From contig JAJTTP010000016.1 of assembly GCA_023313575.1 (NCBI GenBank), forward strand, positions 1-64,000: a stretch of 64,000 nt of DNA. The letters are read 5' to 3'. Of this stretch, positions 13,687 through 27,500 are shown piece by piece. This DNA is from Eutypella sp. D-1 (Eukaryota; Ascomycota; Sordariomycetes; Xylariales; Diatrypaceae). Under the pieces are notes generated by a model. It made no database searches and was not told the origin of the DNA. It saw only the letters and a program-made list of their open reading frames with translations. The number at the start of each line of letters is the position of its first letter. The stretch's first letter is position 1. A program made the translations under genes and the position numbers.

Positions 13687-14278
13687 AAGGGAAAAAGGGG
13701 CCGTATTAATATGTTACGGTTAATATAAAAAATCCTCCGCTATTTATCTTTTTACGGCTATCCTTTTATTAAAACCTTATTATTTATTTCCGAATCTTCC
13801 GTTTTATACTTCGGTTATCCTTTTATTACCCGTAAATAGTTTAAAACTTATTATATTTTATTACGCGCCTTTTTAATCCGACGTTAAATAAAACTTAACC
13901 TTATCGAAAAAAGTTAAAAAAATAAAATAAGCTTTATAATTAAAAAGTTAAATCGCCTTTTAACCGGGTGAAGTTAAAAAATAAAAAATACCTTTTATAA
14001 TATCGTAATAAAAAACGTAACCAGCAATTCTTTCTTTTTTATACCGGTAAAAATAAAACGCGTTATACTTAAAACGTTAATAATACTCGGTAAAACTATT
14101 ATAACTTAATCGTTTTATAAAAAGGTAATATAATATTAAACGTAAAAAGAAATTTAAACGGGAATCTTTTATACGGAAAATCTTATCGTATATAGAATAA
14201 AAAAATATTTTAAAATTATTATTCGGTAAAAAAAAGTTTACGCCTTTTTTTAATAATACGTTTAAAATAAATAAAAAC
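13687..14278 (-). mobile_element. Inverted LINE copy F (second piece)
   Basis: From about 13,690 the sequence is the reverse complement of the LINE 3' region (compare about 4050-4610 of copy A). It is broken at 14,278 by full-length copy C. The last 17 bases, 14,262-14,278, are the left target duplication of C. A 78-codon minus-strand reading frame crossing the F/C border at 14,077-14,313 is lysine-rich and phenylalanine-rich, as AT-rich noise would be; I do not regard it as a gene. Confidence 0.65.
14262..14278. repeat. Left target-site duplication of LINE copy C
   Basis: The 17-mer ttaaaataaataaaaac matches ttaaaataaataaaaat at 20,681-20,697 with only the last base different (C to T, as RIP would produce). 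The two flank copy C exactly. Confidence 0.85.
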
Positions 14279-17200
14279 ATCCTTCTTTTTTTTACTTTCT
14301 TTACTTTAACCATTGTTAAAACTTTAACGCATATATATACTACTTATATTATAAACCTTACCCATTTCGTGCCTTTAAATTAGGTATACCCGTAAACATT
14401 AAGGATGGTAAAACCGCCGCCCTTTTAACCTTAAACCCCCCCGGGGCAAAGTATTAAACGGCTTACCTTTAAAACACCCGCGATAATTATCCATATTTAC
14501 GATATCGCCGCGGCGATAATACCCCTTTTATAAAAACCTATGCTTATCCTTAATAATATAAAAAATATTAAAGCTAAAAAAATAAATACGGGTATTTATA
14601 ACCTTAAAGCCTAATTTAAAAGGCGTAAAATCTTCAAGTTTATATAACTAATCCCTTTTATTTTAAAAGCCCCGAAAAATACGTTAAATAATTTTATCCT
14701 TTCCTCCGTATAAATATTATAAAAAAAAGTAAAAGCCGTAATAAAAATAAAGTTCGATATTTTAGTTATATTTTCCGCTTACTTCGATTCGGCCTTTTTA
14801 AGTTTTAAATTAAATGCATATATAACGTAAATAAACGTTTCCCGTTAACTAATAAAAAAGGTAATAACTAAAATTATTAATAGCTAAAATACAGACGTTA
14901 TAAAATATATTATTATCGTTATTACGGCTATTATTACTTTTATTATTAACATTAATATTAAAAAGATAAAAATATAAAAGCTTAACGGCTTTACTTAATT
15001 TTAATACGCTTTATTATTTACCCCTTTTATTAACATTTTTTAATAAAGGTTATTAAAAAAGGGCTTAACTAATAATAATAATAATAAGTTAAAACTTATT
15101 TAACCAATTTAATAAGCCCTGCGAATATTATAAATAAATATAGCGGTAAAAGTAAGATTAATAAAGGAAAATTAAACTTAAATCTTATCGCGTAAAATGC
15201 GGTAAAAATAACGCTTCCGATTAATTTAAATAAAAATAAAAATAGCCTTACCCCCCTTTGGATAAAAGATTTAAATAAAGGAAAACTTAAGCCAATATTT
15301 AAATTACCGCCTTTTTTTAAGCTAAAAGATAATCACGAATAAATAATACTTAAACTTATAAACGCTAAGATAACGTTAATAAAGTTATTAAACCTAAATT
15401 TATTAAAAGTTATTAAAGCTTAACGTATTAAAACGGGTTAAATATTTTTAATTAAAAATAAGGATTCTTATTAATATATATAAAACCGTTTTACCGTTAT
15501 AAACGAGATTAATATACGTTTTAAAAAAGTTAAATAATAGTTTTCGTATATTTTATAAAACGTATTAAAAAAACTCCGTATAAATAACGGCATAAAATTT
15601 ATAAATAAATTTATCCGGTATAAAATTATTACTTAAATAAGCTTAAAACTTATTAATTTTTATAAAACCGGCCGTTACGTTTTAAAATCTTTATAACAGG
15701 AATAAATAATAGTTTTTTTACGTAAAATTAAAAGCTTTAAAATTATCGATTTTAAACCAGCTAAATTATAAAAAAGAACTTTAAAAATTACGTAATATAA
15801 CCGCTGCTTAAATTTTTATAACGGCCGGAATTGCGATAAGTTAAAACGATATAAACAATATAACCAGGAAATTTACGGAAACCCGGGAATATATTAAATA
15901 AATTTTAAATACTTTAATTATAAAGGTTTTTATATTTATAATAATTTCTTATACTTTACCCGTTTAATAAAAGAAAACGGCCAGATTATTAAATTTACCC
16001 GTGTTTATCTGATTTTTATTAAATAACTCGGGAAGAAATAATATTAAAAAATAACGCAGGCCGTAAAAAGTAATCTTAAAACGACGATAAAACCTTTAAC
16101 CTTTAAAATAATAACGTTAACACCTTAAGCCTTAAAAATTATTATTATTATTTTAACATTAAACCTTCGGGCATTTTAACCTTAGCTTTAAACCTAAATA
16201 TTAATCCTTTTTTACCTATTTTAAAACGAAAAAATAAAAAGCGTAAATAAAATAACAGCTTAATTAATAAATTAAAAAGATTTTATTATAAACGCCCCGA
16301 TAAAACCGGTAAACTTTAACTAGGTTTATTTAAACGATTTAAAAAACTTTTAATGCTTTACGGAATAAAAAGTTTAAAAATTTTAATACCGGGTTAAAAG
16401 CCCCCCCCCCCCCCCCGGGATAATAAGTACGTAATAAATAAAAAAATATTTTTTTCGAAAACCTTAAAAGCCGATAATATTTAACGGGGTTAAAAGCTAA
16501 TAAAGATAAATACGATAAGTTAATTATTAATACCGGTAAAACCTTTTATTACCTTTATTTTCCACGGCTTTTCGAAAACGAAATAGAAATAATTTAAGAC
16601 GATATTAATTAAAACCCCTTTTTTTTATAAATCGGTATTAACGGCGCGATATACGCGGACGAGGAAAATATTTACGTATTATTTAAATAAATATCCGTAA
16701 AGGACCGGTAATATATAATATTATTTTAAATATAATAATTAAAATTAAAACTAACGTTATATTAATATAAAAATTATAAATATAAATTAAAATAATAAAT
16801 AATAAACGATTAATTAAAACTTATTTAAAATATAACGTTTTTTTTAATAAAAAGTTAAGTTTTTTAAATACCGTAAATATTTATATATATATAGTAAAAC
16901 TTTAATTTATAAATTACGTAATTTCATTTTTTCGTTTTTTTAAACGTATACGTAATAAAAATTAATAACGTTAAATCGGTTAATATTTATATCGATTAAA
17001 TAAACCTTTATTTATTTTTTATATTTTTCGAAAATTAAAAGTTATTTAATAAACGGTATATTAAAGGAAATTTTAATACGGTATATTAAATATAGTAATT
17101 AAAATATCGCCGTTATAAAGGATTAAGTATTAAAATAACGGAATAAATAAAAATATAATTATTTAACGTTTTTAATTTAAAAGCTTTTATTTATATGATA

Positions 17201-20200
17201 AATAATACGTTAAACCTAATTTTATTAAACGTTTTATAAGTAACGGCGGCGGTTAACGATATTTTATATACCGGCTCCGATTATTATATTATAATAACCG
17301 AAATACCGGCAAACCTTTCGGAAAAACTTTTATATATTAAATTAAATTTCCCCGAAAAAACCCGGTTATATTCTTTTTAACTGGTTTATTTATATTAAAA
17401 ATAAAACTTTTACGACCTTATTTTTTTAACGAACCCGATATTAAAAATAAAATCGGAAATATTTATTAACGTTTTATTAAAAATTTTAAAATAGGTTATA
17501 AAAGTTACGGGTAAATTAAAATATAACCGCGGTTAAGATATTATATAATAAAACGATAACTGTAAAAAAGTTACGACGCGTTTAAAATAAATATACCGTA
17601 AAAGCGACACGGAAAAATAAACGCTAATTAAAATATAAAAAAAAATAATACGGAAAATTAAAAAATAATATTAAAATAAATTTATTGCCGAAATTAATAA
17701 CGATAAGGATATTTTTAAAATTATCGGCTGGTATAAATTTAAAATTAATTTCCGTTCGTTATTAATAAAAAATAGGGATAAAATAATTACCGATACGGAA
17801 AAGAAAATTAATTTATTACGTTATAAAGTATTAATTTTTTAAATTACCGGCGGGGATATTATAAACCTTTAATAATTATTATAGTTATAAAATAAAGATA
17901 AACTTAATTACGAAAACGTTTAATAAATATATTTTAACTTTTTATAAAACCCCCGGATACCGATAACGGAAACGGAAAACGCGTATATCCGTACCTTATT
18001 TATAATATTTCATAAAAACGGGTTAATAATTATATTATTATAATTAACCTAATTAATAATCGGCGAAACGGTACGTATATTATATAAAATATACTTATAT
18101 TATAACTATTACTTATAAGTTTTTAAAATAACGGAAATAATTATATTTTTAAAAATAAATAAATTTAATTTTATTAAATTTAAGTTTTAAAAATTTATAT
18201 TTTTATTTTTATACTTAAATAAAAGGTTAAAAAGGTTAATAATTAAACATATAACGATATAAGCTTTACGTTATAAAATATTTTACCCGTAATAATTTGG
18301 CGCCTTTTTTAAAAGATTAATAATCGATTTAATTATATATATTATTTATAATATTAAATAAACGTTTACCCGCGGAAACGTTATGTCGTTATTAATTATA
18401 AACGTATTAAAAGTTTTTAACGTTATTTTACGTAACCGTTTTATTTTCCGGTTAAAATAATAAAGGTAAAATATAAAATTTATACGATAAATAAACTTTT
18501 TTATAACGGATCGGTAAGTTATTATCTGTATAAAAAACGTTATTATCGACCCGATCTTTTTATTTTACGGTATGTTATAAAAATCCTTTATATCTTTTAT
18601 TCTTTTTATATTATATATCGAGTTAATACTATAAAAAAAACCGATATTTAATATTAGGTTTAAATATGTAAATAATATTATAATTTTACGTATTAATTTA
18701 ATAACCTTTTATACGGTTATAACTTTAATTACCGACGTAAAAAACATATTTAATTAAAAAAAAGATAATACCTTATTTTTCGATTTAATAAAATACGAAC
18801 TTAAATATTTTTATAAAAGCAAAACATTTAAAATTAACGCGGTTATTAATAGCACGTTTAAAGTAAAAGCTTTAACGGAAACGGTCCGATAATTTAATAT
18901 CTTTTTTAACTTATAACTTAATTTTAAAAGATATATTATTAAATGGAATAATAAAACGTTATAAGTAATTCACTATATATAATATTTTAATAAAATCGTA
19001 TTCGGCTCCTTTTTAAATAAAATTATTAAAACCGTTAAAGCTTATATAATACCGATCGTAATATACGTTATAAAAACCTAATAATTAAGCCTTTAACGCT
19101 TTTCGGTTAAAAACGCGTTTAAATTAGCTAATATTAAAATAAACTTATTTATAAATAAATTAAATAAACTATTTAAGGTTACCGTTAAAGCCGCGTTACC
19201 CGTTTAACGTATTACTTATACCACTATCTTTTATAAAGAATTAAGGATATTATTATTAAAAATACTTTTTACGTAAATTAAATTAAAATATTTAATATAT
19301 TTCCGGATATTAAATAAAAATTACTTTATAATTACCCGGCTGTTTTATTTTAAAAAAAAGTAACCGACGCGTTTATAATTAGCCGATACGGCGTTAATTT
19401 ATTTTCGCTTATTTTCTTTCGTAAAACGTTAACTATTATTATTTATACTTTTTTTTTCCGATAAAAATAAAAATATTAAAATGTATAAAAAATAATTATC
19501 TTTTTTTTTACCGACAGATTTAATTATTTATTTTAATAGCTTTAAAATTAACCGTATAAGTTAAGGATTTATATTTTATTAAAATAATAGATATAAACCT
19601 TTTTACGCCGCTTATAAACCTTTAATTTAAGTAAAAGTTTTCAATAAAAGAAATAATAACCGGGCGTAAAACGGTATAATAAGTAAAAAAAAATTAATAT
19701 AAACTTAACCTTCCGGTAACCGGCTTATATTTTTATATCGATAATACGGCGGTTATTTAAAATTTATTCGGCCACTTATCCGATAATTTATAAACCGATC
19801 TTTTGGCTTTTTACGAAACGGTTTTTTATATATTTACCCATTCTTTTTATTTAATAAATACCGGGGTATAAAAATATCGATAATAATAAGGCCGTAAACG
19901 TTTAAATTAAGCTTAAAACTATTTAATACCCCGACTCCGGTAATATTATAACTTTAACCCATTTTAAACGTATTATAAAAAAAAACGTAAACTTCTTTTA
20001 GCCGAATAATAGTTTCGAAATACCCTTTTATCGTATATACGATAAAACTTCCCGTATAAAAAACCTTTTTCCGAGCTTTTTTTTTTATGCTTAATATTAT
20101 ATTACCTTTTTATAAAACGATTAGGCTATAACGATTTTACCGAATATTATTAACGCTTTAAATATAATACGTTTTACTTTTACCGGTTTAAAAAAAGAAA

Positions 20201-20680
20201 AACCGCCGGCCACGTTTTTAATTACGATATTATAAAAGGCACTTTTTACTTTTTAACCTTACCCGGTTATAAAGTAATTTAATTTTTTAACTATAAAAGC
20301 TATCTTATTTTTTTAAACTTTTTCGATAAGGCCAGGCCTTATTTAATATTAAATTAAAATAAGCGCGTAACAAAATACGGTAAATTTTAAAACCATTTAT
20401 TAAATAACGGGTAAAATAGCTAAGGTATAATTTAAAAGATTCGGAGATAAACGGTAAGGCCTTAAAAAGGGATAACCGTAAATAATAACAAGCGGAGGAT
20501 TTCCTATATTAACCGTAACACGCTGGTACGGCCTGTTCTTAAATAAACTTATTCCAGCCGTCTTATACATTATATAATATCGGCACCCAGCTAATACTTA
20601 GGTATAACCCTGCCTATAGGCTTATATATAGATAGCCTTAAATAATATGGTCCACCCGGACGTAAAATGCATCATTATTA
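14279..20680 (+). mobile_element. Full-length LINE copy C with target duplication
   Basis: This 6402-bp plus-strand element is defined at both ends by a 17-bp target duplication, so its boundaries are the most secure in the window. It starts atccttctttt and ends in the conserved tccacccggacg tail followed by a CAT/ATT repeat. It lacks any long frame; reverse-transcriptase motif C has decayed near 18,665. An uninterrupted run of 16 C at 16,401-16,416 stands out in the AT-rich sequence. C was inserted into the older inverted copy F, which resumes on its right. Confidence 0.85.
16401..16416. repeat. C16 homopolymer inside LINE copy C
   Basis: Sixteen C in a row lie in very AT-rich sequence. CpC is not a preferred RIP target, so such a run could survive. 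The corresponding parts of copies A and B show no comparable run, so it is private to C or an assembly artefact. Confidence 0.8.
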
Positions 20681-20697
20681 TTAAAATAAATAAAAAT
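20681..20697. repeat. Right target-site duplication of LINE copy C
   Basis: The 17-mer ttaaaataaataaaaat is the partner of 14,262-14,278 and also the point where the inverted copy F resumes. Confidence 0.85.
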
Positions 20698-20978
20698 TAT
20701 AATACCTTTTAAATTTAAATATTAAATAGCCCCGAGCTTAATTTAAACGTTTATAACCTTATTACCGTCGATATTTTTATATTTTAACGCTTATTAAATA
20801 AAAATAATAAATAAACGTACCCGGGAAACCGTTTCGTAAAATATTAAAAAATCGGTTTAAAAATTACTTAATAACTAATTTAATAAACCTCGAATAACCG
20901 CCGTATTATCGATATAAAAATATAAACCGGTCGCTTAAAAGTTAAATTTATACTAATCTTTTTTTACTTATTATATAA
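20698..20978 (-). mobile_element. Inverted LINE copy F (third piece)
   Basis: This sequence aligns with 22,140-22,430 of inverted copy D, that is, the region just upstream of the 3' part of the LINE. It continues the piece that stops at 14,278 and is cut again at about 20,979 by the 3' tail of copy D. Confidence 0.6.
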
Positions 20979-21342
20979 TGATAATAATGATATAATATAT
21001 TTTACGTCCGGGTGGACCATATTATTTAAAGCTGTTTACATATAAGCTTATAAACAAAGCTACGCCTAACTTAGCTGGGTGCCGACACTGTATAATATAT
21101 AAGACGGCTAAAGTAAGTCTGATTAAAGACGGGCCGTGCCAGCGTGTTACGGTTAACATATAAAATCCTCCACCATTTATTTACCTATGGCTATCCCTTT
21201 TATTAAGGCCTCGCCATTTATCTCCGAATCTTTTACCAAATCGTTCCTCGGTTATCCTACCCGTTACCCGTCGTAGATAGTTTTAAAATTTGCCGTATTT
21301 TATTACGCGTTTAATATTTAATCCAATATCGAATAAGGTTTA

Positions 21343-21776
21343 ACTGTGACGGCTGGTTTATTCCTAACTATTAGTCCAGTCAAGGGGTTTATGTTAGCAG
21401 GAGTGCTGGGGTTTTAAGCAATAAGTAGTCACGTTTGGTGATAGCAAAAAAAAAGGTGCTTTAAGTAATTAAGTTATATTATAAGCTAGTAAGCTTAAAA
21501 ATTATTTAAAAGAGAGGTAATAAGCGTAGCTATATATTATTTATGTCTTTTGTTCCTGACATTAGAATATATGGTTACTGTTAAATCGTTAGGATCGCAT
21601 CCGAATATAACGATTTAATATCGTTAAGATTATTACCGATCTAACCGATCTTTCCTGGTTGTGTGGCGTATGTGGCTTACTTTAGTATGGCTATCTCTTT
21701 CTCTAGAACTTAAGTCAGGGATATTTTCTTATTGTATTAGCCCCATGAGGCCCAATGGCCCGACCGGTCATAACAT
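21343..21776. mobile_element. TA-flanked 434-bp insertion not RIP-mutated (MITE-like)
   Basis: The inverted LINE D is interrupted here: TA at 21,341-21,342 and TA at 21,777-21,778 flank the insert, and the uninterrupted copy at about 13,890 has a single TA at this point. The inner ends, actgtgacggctgg on the left and the reverse complement of gaccggtcataacat on the right, are only loosely similar, so terminal inverted repeats are imperfect. Composition is clearly not RIP-like (many CA and TG). It has no coding capacity. A TA duplication and small size suit a non-autonomous Tc1/mariner-type element, which is inference. Confidence 0.65.
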
Positions 21777-24484
21777 TAACCTTATTAAAAAGGGCTAAAA
21801 GAATAAAATAATTTTTGTAATTAAAAATTTAAATCGCTTTATAACTAAACGGGGTTAAAAATTAAAAAGTACTTTTTATAATATCGTAATCGAAAATATA
21901 ACCGGCGGTGTTTTTTTTATATTAGTAAAAATAAAACGCGTTATATTTAAAGCGTTAATAATACTCGGTAAAATCGTTATAATTTAATCGTTTTACGAAA
22001 AAGTAATATAATATTAAGCGTAAAAAAGAAAGTTCGGGCAGTAATTTTTTATACGGTAAATTCTATCGTATATACGATAAAAAAGTATTTCGAAATTATT
22101 ATTTAATAAAAAAAAGTTTATATTTTTTTTTTATAATACGGTTAAAATAAATTAAAGTTATAATACCCCCGGAGTTTAAATATTAAACAGCCCCGAATTT
22201 AATTTAAACGTTTATTACTTTATTATTAACGATATTTTTATACCTCGGTACTTATTAAATAAAAACGGTAAATAAATGCATACGGCAAACCGTTTTATAA
22301 AATGTTAAAAAATCGGCTTAAAAATTATCGGATAAATAACCGAAAAGGTTTCGGGTAACCGCTGTATTATCGATATAAAAGTAAAAGCCGGTTATTAAAA
22401 AGTTAAAATTATATATATATTTTTTTTATCGTACCGTTATATACGTAGTTATTATTTTTCCGTCGAAAACTTTTAATTAAATTAAAAGTTTATAAACGGC
22501 GTAAAGTTATCGGTGTTTTTAATAAAATATAAAACTTTAATTTATACGGTTAACTTTAAAGCCGTTAAAATAAATAATTAAAGCCGTTAATAAAATGGAA
22601 AATAGTTATTTTTTATATATTTTAATATTTTCGTTTTTATCCGAAAAAAAAGCAGAAATAATAATAATTATTATTTTATAAAAAGAAGTAAACGAAAATA
22701 AATTAACGTTATATCGGTTAATTATAAACGCGTCGGGTTTTATTTTAAATAAAATAATCGGGTAATTACGGGGTAGTCTTTATTTAACGTCCGAAAACGT
22801 ACCGAATATTTTAATTTAATTTATATAAGGAATATTTCGGTTAATAATATCCCCGATCTTTTATAAAGGATAATAATATAAAAAATATATTAAATAAATA
22901 ACCCGGTTTTAATAATAACTTTAAATAATTTATTTAATTTATTTATAAATAAATTTATTTTAATATCGGCTAATTTAAATACGTTTTTAACCGAAAGGCG
23001 TTAAAAGCTTAACTATTAGGTTTTTATAACATATATTACGATCGGTATTACGTAAATTTTAACGGCTTTAACGGTTTTATTTAAAAACAAACCGTATATA
23101 ATTTTATTAAAATGTTATATATAATTAGTTATTTATAACATTTTATTACTTTATTTAATAACGAATTTTTTAAAATTAAGTTATAAATTAAAAAAAATAT
23201 TAAGTTATCGGACCATTTCCGTTAAAGTTTTTACTTTAAAAGTGCCGGTAATAACCGTATTAATTTTAAATGTTTTATTTTTATAAAAATGTTTAAGTCC
23301 GTATTTTATTAAATTAAAAAATAAGGCGTTATTTTTTTTAACCGAGTACGTTTTTTACGTTTATAGCTAAAGTTACGGCCGTATAAAAAGTAGTTAATTT
23401 AATTTATAATATAGCGATATTATCCGTATATTTAAATCTAATATTAAATATAAGCTTTTTTCGTAATATTAGCTTTATATATAGCATAAAAAAATAAAAG
23501 ATATTAAAAACTTTTATAAAACGTTATAAAATAAAAGGATCGGGTTAATAGTAATATTTTTTATATAAATAACAGCCCGCCGATCCGTTATGAAAAAGTT
23601 TATTTATCGTATAAATTTTATATTTTACTTTTATTATTTTAACCGGAAAATAAAGCAGTTTTATAAAACGGTATTAAAAACTTTTAACATGTTTATAATT
23701 AGTAATAACATAACGTTTTTATAGGTAAATACTTATTTAACGTTATAAATAATATAAGTGGTTAAATTAATTATTAATTTTTTTAAAAAGGCGCCGAATT
23801 ATTATAAGTAAAATATTTTATAACGTAAAGTTTATACCGATATACGCTTAATTATTAACTTTTTTAACCTTTTATTTAAGCACGAAAATAAAGATATAAA
23901 TTTTTAAAATTTAAATTTAATAAAATCAGATTTATTTATTTTAAAAAGTATAATTATTTTTATTATTTTAAAAACTTATAAATAATAGTTATAACGTAAA
24001 TATATTTCGTATAATATATATACCGTTTTGCCGATTATTAATTAAATTAATTATAATAATATAACTATTAACCCGTTTTTACCGGGTGTTATGGACGGGG
24101 TACGGATATACGCGTTTTCCGTTTTTATTATTAATACCCGGGGGTTTTATAAAAAGTTAAAATAAATTTATTATACTTTTTTATAATTAAATTCGTTTTA
24201 GTTTTACGGTTATAATAATTGCTAAAAGTTTATAATATTTCCGCCGATAACTTAAAAGATTAAAATTTTATAACGTAATAAGTTAATCTTTTTTATATTA
24301 ATAATTACTTTATCCCTATTTTTTATTAATAATAAGTAAAAATTTTTTTTAAATTTATATTATCCGATAATTTTAAAAATATTGTTATTATTATTAATTT
24401 CGGTAATAAATTTATTTTAATGCTATTTTTTAACTTTCCGTATTATTTTTCTTTATATTTTAATTAATGTTTATTTTTTTATAT

Positions 24485-24545
24485 CGTTTTTACGGTATGA
24501 TGATGATGATGATGTATTTTACGTCCGGGTCGTTTTTACGGTATG
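24485..24545 (-). mobile_element. 31-bp LINE tail insertion with 15-bp target duplication
   Basis: The 15-mer cgtttttacggtatg occurs at 24,485-24,499 and again at 24,531-24,545. Between them, 24,500-24,530, lie an ATG repeat and ttttacgtccgggt, the reverse complement of the last bases of the LINE 3' end. This is an almost completely 5'-truncated insertion of the same LINE family into copy D. Truncation at the 5' side and a target duplication are the hallmarks of target-primed reverse transcription. Confidence 0.85.
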
Positions 24546-27500
24546 CCCGTTATAAACGCGTTATAACTTTTTTATAATTATTATTTTATTAAATAACGTT
24601 TTAGCCGCGGTTATGTTTTAATTTACCCGTAGCTTTTATAACCTGTTTTAATATTTTTAATAAGGCGTTAATAAATACTTTCGTTTTTATTTTAAATATC
24701 GGGTATATTAAAAAAAAAGTTATTAAAATTTTATTTTTAATATAAATGCATTAATTAAAAAAAAACGTAACCGGGTTTTTTTAAGGAAATTTAATTTAAC
24801 GCGTAAAGGTTTTTCCGAAAGGTTTACCGGTATTTCGGTTATTATAATGTAATAATTAAAGCCGGTATATAAAATATTATTAACCGCCGTTATTATTTAT
24901 AAAATATTTAATAAAACTAAGCTTAACGTATTATTTATTATATAAATAAAAGCTTTTAAATTAAAAATATTAAATAATTATGTTTTTATTTATTTTATTA
25001 CTTTAATATTTAATTTTTTATAACGGCGATAACTTAATTATTATATTTAATGTACCGTATTAAAATCTTTTCCGATATATTATTTATTAAATAATTCCTA
25101 ATTTTCGAAAAACGTAAAAAATAAATAAAGGTTTATTTAATCGATATAAATATTAATTATTTCGATATTATTAATTTTTATTATATATGCGTTTAAAGAA
25201 ACGAAAAGGTAAAGTTACGTAATTTATAAATTAAGGTTTTATCGTATATACGTAAGTATTTATAATATTTAAAAGATTTAATTTTCCGTAAAAAGAAATA
25301 TTATATTTTAAATAAGTTTTAATTAATTTTTTATTATTAGCTATTTTAACTTATATTTATAATTTTTATATTAAAATAATATCGGTTTTAATTTTAATTG
25401 CTGTATTTAAAACAGTGTTATATATTACCGGTTTTTTACGGACGTTAATTTAAATAATACGAAAGTATTTTCCCCGTCCGCGGGTATTACGCCGTAAATA
25501 ACGATTTATAATTTTTATTAATCTTTAAGTTTTTTTTATTTTATAAATCGGGGTAAGTATAAATATCGGGAAATATTACCAATTCGGACCGTAAATTTAT
25601 TATAATTATTTGTTTTAATATTTATTTAATAAAAGTTATTTTTTATATTTTAAAAATAAATACGGCCGTATTATGTTATTAATTTTTATCCCGGTAAAAA
25701 GCCGTTTTCTTATTACGCCGTACACTTTTCCGTTATCCGCGTAAGCTTTTCCGGGTTATGGCTGGACTTTAAACCTTTTATCTTATTTTTATCTTTATTA
25801 TTTAATTCGGATTTATACTCGGATTAACCGGTATTTAAATAATAGTTTTTTTAATCGGTATTTATTAAATCGTTATTTACGAAATATAATAAAAGGTAAA
25901 ATTTTAATTATTATAAAAAAATGGTTAAAGTTAGGGTTAAAGTTAAGGTTAAAGTGTTCGAAGCTTTAGGGTTAAAATGGTAATAATTACTTTAAATCCT
26001 TTAAGTATTTACATAAATGCCTCGGGGAATTTTTAAACCCGTTAAACCGTTAAGGCTTAATTTTTTATTAAGATATTAATAATTATTTTCGACGCTATTA
26101 TTTGTATTACTTTTAGGTATTATCGTTTATTTAATTACTTAATAAATAAAAGGTAAATATAAATAAATTTAATAATTTATTTATCCTTTTTAATAAATCG
26201 GGTAAAATATAATAAATCGTTATAAATATAAAAGCTTTTATAATTAAAATATTTAATATAAGCTTAATATATTCCCGGGTTACCGTAAGCTTTTTAATTA
26301 TACCGTTTATATTTTTCGAGCTTATTATAATTACGTCCGTTATAATAATCCAAATAGCGGTCGTATTATATAATTTTTAAAGTTTTTTTTTAAAGTTTAA
26401 CCGGCTTAAAGTTAAAAACTTTAAAGCTTTTAACTTTACGGGGAAAAGTTATTACTTATTTTTAAAACGGAGATTTAAATATAAAATAATTAATTTTATA
26501 AAAATTAATAAGTTTTAAACTAAATTACGTGGTAATTTTATATTAAATAATTTTATTAACCGGTTTCGATCCGTTACCGGTATAAAAAGTTTCGGGTATT
26601 TTTTATAAAATATATAAAAATTATTATTTAAACTTTTCGAAACGTATACCTATTTTATTTAAAGTAATAAAACGGTTTTATATGTATTAATAAGTTATTT
26701 TATTCTTAATAATAAATGCTTAACTTATTTTAATTTTTTACGTTTTTATAATTTCCGTTAAATCGAGGTTTAAAAGTTTTATTATAATTATCTTAACGTT
26801 TATTAATTTAAATATTATTTATTTATGGTTATTTTTTAACTTAAAGAAAAAGCAGCGGTTTAAATATTAGCCGGGGTTTTTTTTTAATTTAAATTTTTTA
26901 ACTAAAGGGGGGTAAGCTTATTTTCGCCTCCGTTTAATACGTTAATTATTATCGTTATTTTTAACGTTATCGCATTTTTTACGATTAAATTAAAATATAA
27001 TTTTTCCTTATTAACCCCGCCGTTACTGTTACGTTTATATATAACTTTTTCGGCGCCGGTTAAATTAATTAAACCGGCCGTACCAGTTTATTATTATTAT
27101 TATTATTAGTTAATATTTTAATAAATAATTTTTATCGGGGGGTATTAATAAAAAAGGTAAAAAATAAAGCATATTAAAATTAAGTAAGGCCGTTAAATTT
27201 TTATATTTTATACCTTTTAATATTAATGTTATTAATAATATTAATTATATTAATAATAATAATAATAACGTAATTAATAAATTCAGGGTTTAAGCTGTTT
27301 ATAATCTTAGTTATTACTTTTTTTATTAGCTTATAAAATATTACGGCTTATATTACGTATACTTTTATATCGTAATTTTTAAAATTAATGTTAAAATAAA
27401 TAAATAAAATAAATAATACGTTAAACGTTACCTTTATTATTACTTTTTTTTTCCCCGTAATACGCGAATTAAAAAACGGATAAAATTATTTAACGTATTT

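Noticed and set aside
14077..14313. 78-codon minus-strand frame in the AT-rich block
   Set aside because: It crosses the border between LINE pieces F and C and has the Lys/Phe/Ile/Tyr composition of AT-rich noise.
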